In this document: positions 59,201 to 64,000 of the stretch, one piece after another | Layout: each line of letters begins with the position of its first letter | Position numbering within the stretch: the stretch's first letter is position 1 | From: Actinomucor elegans | Lineage: Eukaryota; Mucoromycota; Mucoromycetes; Mucorales; Mucoraceae | Length of the DNA: 64,000 bases | Direction of reading: 5' to 3' | NCBI GenBank assembly: GCA_026027325.1 | Contig: JAMSLZ010000001.1 | Span: forward strand, 248,001-312,000 | Translations under genes and position numbers: made by a program | Notes under the pieces: model-generated | What the model was told of the DNA's origin: nothing | Seen by the model: the letters and a program-made list of their open reading frames with translations, nothing else | The model's database searches: none

Positions 59201-60282
59201 TTTTGTTGTGTCCATGTTGAAATCATTGGCAATGCTAAGCATTTCTTAGCTGTATTTGATTCTTGATTGCGGAGATCACACTGAGACTGAACATGATTAC
59301 CATTGATTCTACAAAATCATATATATGATTGTGCTTAGACAAAGCACTTGCTTCAATTCCGAGCAATGCTTAGCACAAAACGTGCTTTTTCCGATAAACA
59401 AGTTTAATGGTCATACAACAAAGTAGGCAGATGTAATGCATGGATGAACAGTGGCACGCTAGAGATCTAGCGGTGAATGAACCGTGAACATCGTAAATCA
59501 TCATCTTTCAACAACAAGCCGAGAAAATTCAATAATTCTCGGCCAAACCATAGGCCGGAACGCGCTTGTTCTAATGACTTAGTTTGCACAAATGTACGTC
59601 AATGTAAGCATGTGTTACAACTGAATAGATACTGGAATTTGGAAGAACGGAGACTCAAACTAGGATGCCGCTTAGCATTGCACAAAACAGTCTGTGGATC
59701 ATGGACGAAACAATATAGCTCAATGGTTATTGGGAAAAAAAAATTAAGAACAAAGCGAACTTTTTTTCAGTGAGTCCATTGGCATAAATTTAACTTGAAA
59801 TTGACGTTTGTTAAGTAGTAAAGATATAATATATAATAATTGATTTTGATCCTGGATATATACATATTATACTCTATATGTGCCTATTAACCTAATATTA
59901 TAAATAAATCTAAGAATCTCTAATCATCAGAGTACCCTTCACCTATCTGTACCTCAATAAATTACTTTGTGATATGATCCTTTTTAAGTTTAAGCACGAT
60001 CTATCCATTTAAACAATCAATTATATTTAGCCAAGCTTCATTGTAGTTTGATGATAAGCCTTAATGGCATGCAATGTAATGAAAGTGGGCTTTGTCTAGT
60101 TGCATTTTTTTTTCAGCCCGGAGCGGGCTTCAATTTCATATTTGAGAAGGCACTGGATCTTCTATTTCATTGTACTACCATTGTACCTCAAGAATGAAAT
60201 AATTTTGTGACAGGTATAGATCCAACGGGCGAAATCATCATTCTGTGCTAGTATACCCTTACTTTTTAGTAAGAGCAGCTTT

Positions 60283-60313
<31 letters not shown>

Positions 60314-60407
60314 TATTATATATACGCAGTTTTAGACTGCAAAAAAATTTTAAGCGAGTAATATACAAAAGAAAAGGAGGAAAGGGAATCTATATATGAT
60401 ATACTTG
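55970..60407. other. Long gene-poor AT-rich region
   Basis: About 4.4 kb. It holds a T35 run at 56257-56291, a CRE-like TGACGTCA with a TATAAA 15 bp further on (57377-57405), a pair of GCAATGCT[A/T]AGCA repeats (59229-59241 and 59363-59375) and a 98-aa ORF at 59477-59773 of uncertain nature. A TTATTA/CATTAT microsatellite lies near 60284-60320. No confident gene. Confidence 0.45.
56257..56291. repeat. T35 homopolymer
   Basis: Uninterrupted T run of 35 nt in intergenic DNA about 300 bp downstream of the arrestin-like gene. Confidence 0.93.
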
Positions 60408-60701
60408 TCAAAACATCAATGAACTAAGTGCTACGAATATGACCAGTGCAAGGATTGGATCGGTCGATCTAGGCATTGTAGTAGCGTCTGCCGTTGTCAC
60501 AAATCGTTTTCCTAGTGCATTTGATGTATCTTGATCGTAAATTGTGATATTTTGATGATTTGATTGTACCTAACATTTGATTATTCTAATAAGTTTTTGA
60601 TCCAATAGAACTATTTCATTAGTTACCTTTGCTACACAACAAGAAGCTGATAATAACACCAACAAACAAGTTAATATAATAGATACTTGACAGAGACGCA
60701 T
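60408..60701 (-). CDS. Small secreted protein with probable GPI-anchor signal
   Basis: Two exons on the minus strand (60701-60627 and 60569-60408, 57-nt intron) give 78 aa, too short for routine gene finding. Residues 1-24 are a signal peptide (MRLCQVSIILTCLLVLLSAS). The short mature part (VQSNHQNITIYDQDTSNALG) has one N-glycosylation sequon (NIT) and a dibasic KR, then a Thr-rich stretch (TTADATTTMP). The C-terminus is hydrophobic (ILALVIFVALSSLMF), as in a GPI-attachment signal. If anchored it would present only about 35 residues at the surface. Function unknown. It is divergent from the PKA gene with 279 bp between starts, a possible shared promoter. Splicing restores one open frame, which supports it. 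Confidence 0.6.
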
Positions 60702-60980
60702 TCTAGGTGGTATATGATTTTTAAAAAAAAAATAATAATAAAGAAAAAAGAAAGGCTGAAAAAGAAAATCTCGATGAAATTTATAGATTTGGGCTTGGTG
60801 GATCCATGACGCTGTTGGCTTATTTTTTTCTGTTGTTGAAACACCGGTCAAATTGGATATTTTGTTTCCATTTAGCCCTTCCTCTTTTTTTCTTTTTTTT
60901 TTTTTTTTTTTTTTTTTTTGCCACTTTTTCCGTCTTTTACGAAAACGCGTGATAGTTAGTATCTGTTCATCAGTACAGCC
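60702..60980. promoter_or_regulatory. Divergent promoter region with T27 tract
   Basis: 279 bp between the start codons of the small secreted protein (-) and the PKA catalytic subunit (+). A T27 run at 60893-60919 lies in the middle, typical of a nucleosome-depleted fungal promoter. Confidence 0.5.
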
Positions 60981-62562
<1,582 letters not shown>

Positions 62563-63569
62563 AACAAAAATTTCTATATATCTATATAATATCTATTCTT
62601 TTTCGTATAAAATGTAAACTCTCTCTTCTACTAATGTTTTTGTATTTTCTATTGACTGTTCTATTAAAATCCTAGTTTTTTTTTCTTGAAAAAAAAAACG
62701 CAGCTGATCAATTTTATGTAGGGCACAACAGTAGTGAACCATTAAATAGCGCCAGGCTAAATAATTAGTTTATGACATCTATAGATAGTTACACTATATT
62801 GCTAATATTTCAGAAATACAGATAAAATTAGAATTAATTATTGACGAGTATAACATATTGATTGTACTGAAGCTGAATAAACAAAAATCAATGAAACAGC
62901 TCATCCTGAGCATAGAAAACTTGATAGATGCGATATTTTTCCAGAATTGGCTGAAATATATAAAACCGTCATTATCATCATATAGAAAACAGGCTATTTA
63001 CATTCCATTCAGAAATTAGTCGTTCATTTTTAGAATAAGAGTTTGCCCAATAAATATATAGTATATAAAAAGAACTAGCACACTATGGGATAAAGGTTGA
63101 GCTCGATGTAATTTTTGTGTGATTTTTGGCCAATATCGAATATTGCTAAATTACATTGAAAATATAGAGGGAACAGTCGAATTTTAATTGCTGCATAAAA
63201 TATAAATCGAGTTTCAACGAAATTTCAACATTCGAACTTTATTGTTGCGAGATCTGTTCATTATGAAGATAAGTTTCCCCCTCTCCTCGCTGGTGTTCTT
63301 TTATTTGATTGATCCGGACCTTGAAATTATACTTTATAAAGATATTTTCATAAATATAAATCATTTTACGATTACTCCCCAAACTCCTTTAATGTGAAGC
63401 TCAAATAGCGTATACAAGTTGATGAGGGGATAGACTTGGATTGGTACTAACTACTTGTTGAATGTAGTTTGAGTGATAAATTGACAGAAGCAAGTTGATC
63501 ATTCTCTCGGCTATATAAAGATCATCGTTCATGCCATTTCTTCAGATATACATACAAGCTTTTATTCCA
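62563..63569. other. Intergenic region downstream of PKA gene
   Basis: About 1 kb without a gene. It contains the PKA 3' UTR and the promoter of the last gene. Confidence 0.5.
63512..63519 (+). promoter_or_regulatory. TATA box deciding the start of the last gene
   Basis: TATATAAA. An ATG at 63531 follows only 12 bp after this box and would lie upstream of the expected transcription start, so the in-frame ATG at 63570 is the probable initiator. Confidence 0.6.
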
Positions 63570-64000
63570 ATGAAGAATTGCCTCTCCTCTTGTGCTTTAC
63601 TCGTATTCGCCTTCTTATTGGCAAGTACTCAAACTGTCGCTACTGAAGAAACTGCTGCTGATGCCGCTACTATTGCCTCCGCTAAAGCTAGCTCTACTCC
63701 CGTTAAAGAGGCTACTATTGATGATGCCTTGGTTCAAGGCTGGTTAGACGTTATCTATGAACAATATTATGATTCATTGGGTACTCCTACTGTTGTTACT
63801 GCCAATTCACTTGTGTAAGTATATTGTTATGTTACTCACTCGGACGACTGATATCTAAAGATATGTGCTTTATAGTCCTCGTACCGTACCTGAATCAGTT
63901 GAAGGGTTCGCTAATAAAGAGGAGCTTGTCACTTCTGCTCATAATTACCATGGTAGATGGCCTCATCACTGGCGTCATCACCGTTATCGCTGGCCTCATC
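63570..64000 (+). CDS. Secreted His/Trp-rich protein, 3' truncated by window edge
   Basis: Exon 1 is 63570-63814, intron 63815-63875 (GTAAGT...TTATAG), exon 2 from 63876 beyond the window. From the ATG at 63570 the protein begins MKNCLSSCALLVFAFLLAST, a clear signal peptide. An Ala/Thr/Ser-rich region follows (ETAADAATIASAKASSTPV), then ALVQGWLDVIYEQYYDSLGT, and after the intron a stretch in which RWPHHW and HRYRWPH repeat His, Arg and Trp. The His-rich part may bind metals or be a cell-wall/spacer repeat; the family is not recognised. Strong codon bias (GCT, ACT, GTT, CGT) suggests high expression. Confidence 0.75.

Noticed and set aside
59700..59740. tRNA A-box-like TAGCTCAATGGTTA
   Set aside because: No B box or cloverleaf can be formed around it.
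63531..63533. Upstream ATG as start of the last gene
   Set aside because: It lies 12 bp after a TATA box, too close to be transcribed, and would bury the signal peptide behind 13 extra residues.

Overview
The window is nuclear DNA of a filamentous fungus, most likely an early-diverging Mucoromycota (Mucorales-type) species. The reasons are AT-rich sequence, very short spliceosomal introns (about 47-61 nt, usually GTA-AG with CTAAC-like branch sites), long AT-rich intergenic stretches with homopolymer A/T runs, and gene contents such as a WW-domain Ras exchange factor, a four-RRM Mrn1/Nrd1 protein and yapsin-like aspartic proteases. I cannot name the species. Exon boundaries are my own reading of splice sites and reading frames.

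Layout. 1-3700: 3' part of a Cdc25-type RasGEF (+). 5.9-7.27 kb: a decayed cytochrome P450 (+). 7.6-9.0 kb: Mrn1/Nrd1 RNA-binding protein (-). 9.27-9.77 kb: molybdopterin synthase large subunit (-). 10.5-19.8 kb: three housekeeping genes on +, namely cytosolic asparaginyl-tRNA synthetase, the ribosome-biogenesis GTPase Bms1 and adenylosuccinate synthetase. 21.9-22.3 kb: a short CreA/Mig1-like zinc-finger protein (-) in a gene-poor stretch. 26.8-27.7 kb: a Pex22-like peroxin (+). 27.8-37.7 kb: a tandem array of four secreted or GPI-type aspartic proteases (+) that share one intron position inside the first catalytic motif; one copy has DTQ instead of DTG. 40.1-44.7 kb: four minus-strand genes (acidic unknown protein, short-chain dehydrogenase, 91-aa unknown protein, F-box/WD40 protein). 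47.2-49.5 kb: an unknown protein and a PLB1-like GDSL phospholipase (-). 50.7-52.5 kb: an ANKRD54-like ankyrin protein (+) and a DDRGK1/UFBP1-like protein (-) whose stop codons overlap tail to tail. 54.2-55.9 kb: an arrestin-like protein (+). 60.4-62.6 kb: a tiny secreted/GPI-type protein (-) divergent from a PKA catalytic subunit (+). 63.57 kb to the right edge: the 5' part of a secreted His/Trp-rich protein (+).

Functional themes. RasGEF and PKA catalytic subunit are both core parts of fungal nutrient and morphogenesis signalling (Ras-cAMP-PKA), but they sit at opposite ends of the window and no physical linkage is implied. The protease array looks like a lineage-specific expansion by tandem duplication. 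The most unusual points are the DTQ protease, the P450 relic, the probable UFMylation-pathway gene in a fungus, the stop-codon overlap, and a degenerate motif that recurs in the intergenic DNA.
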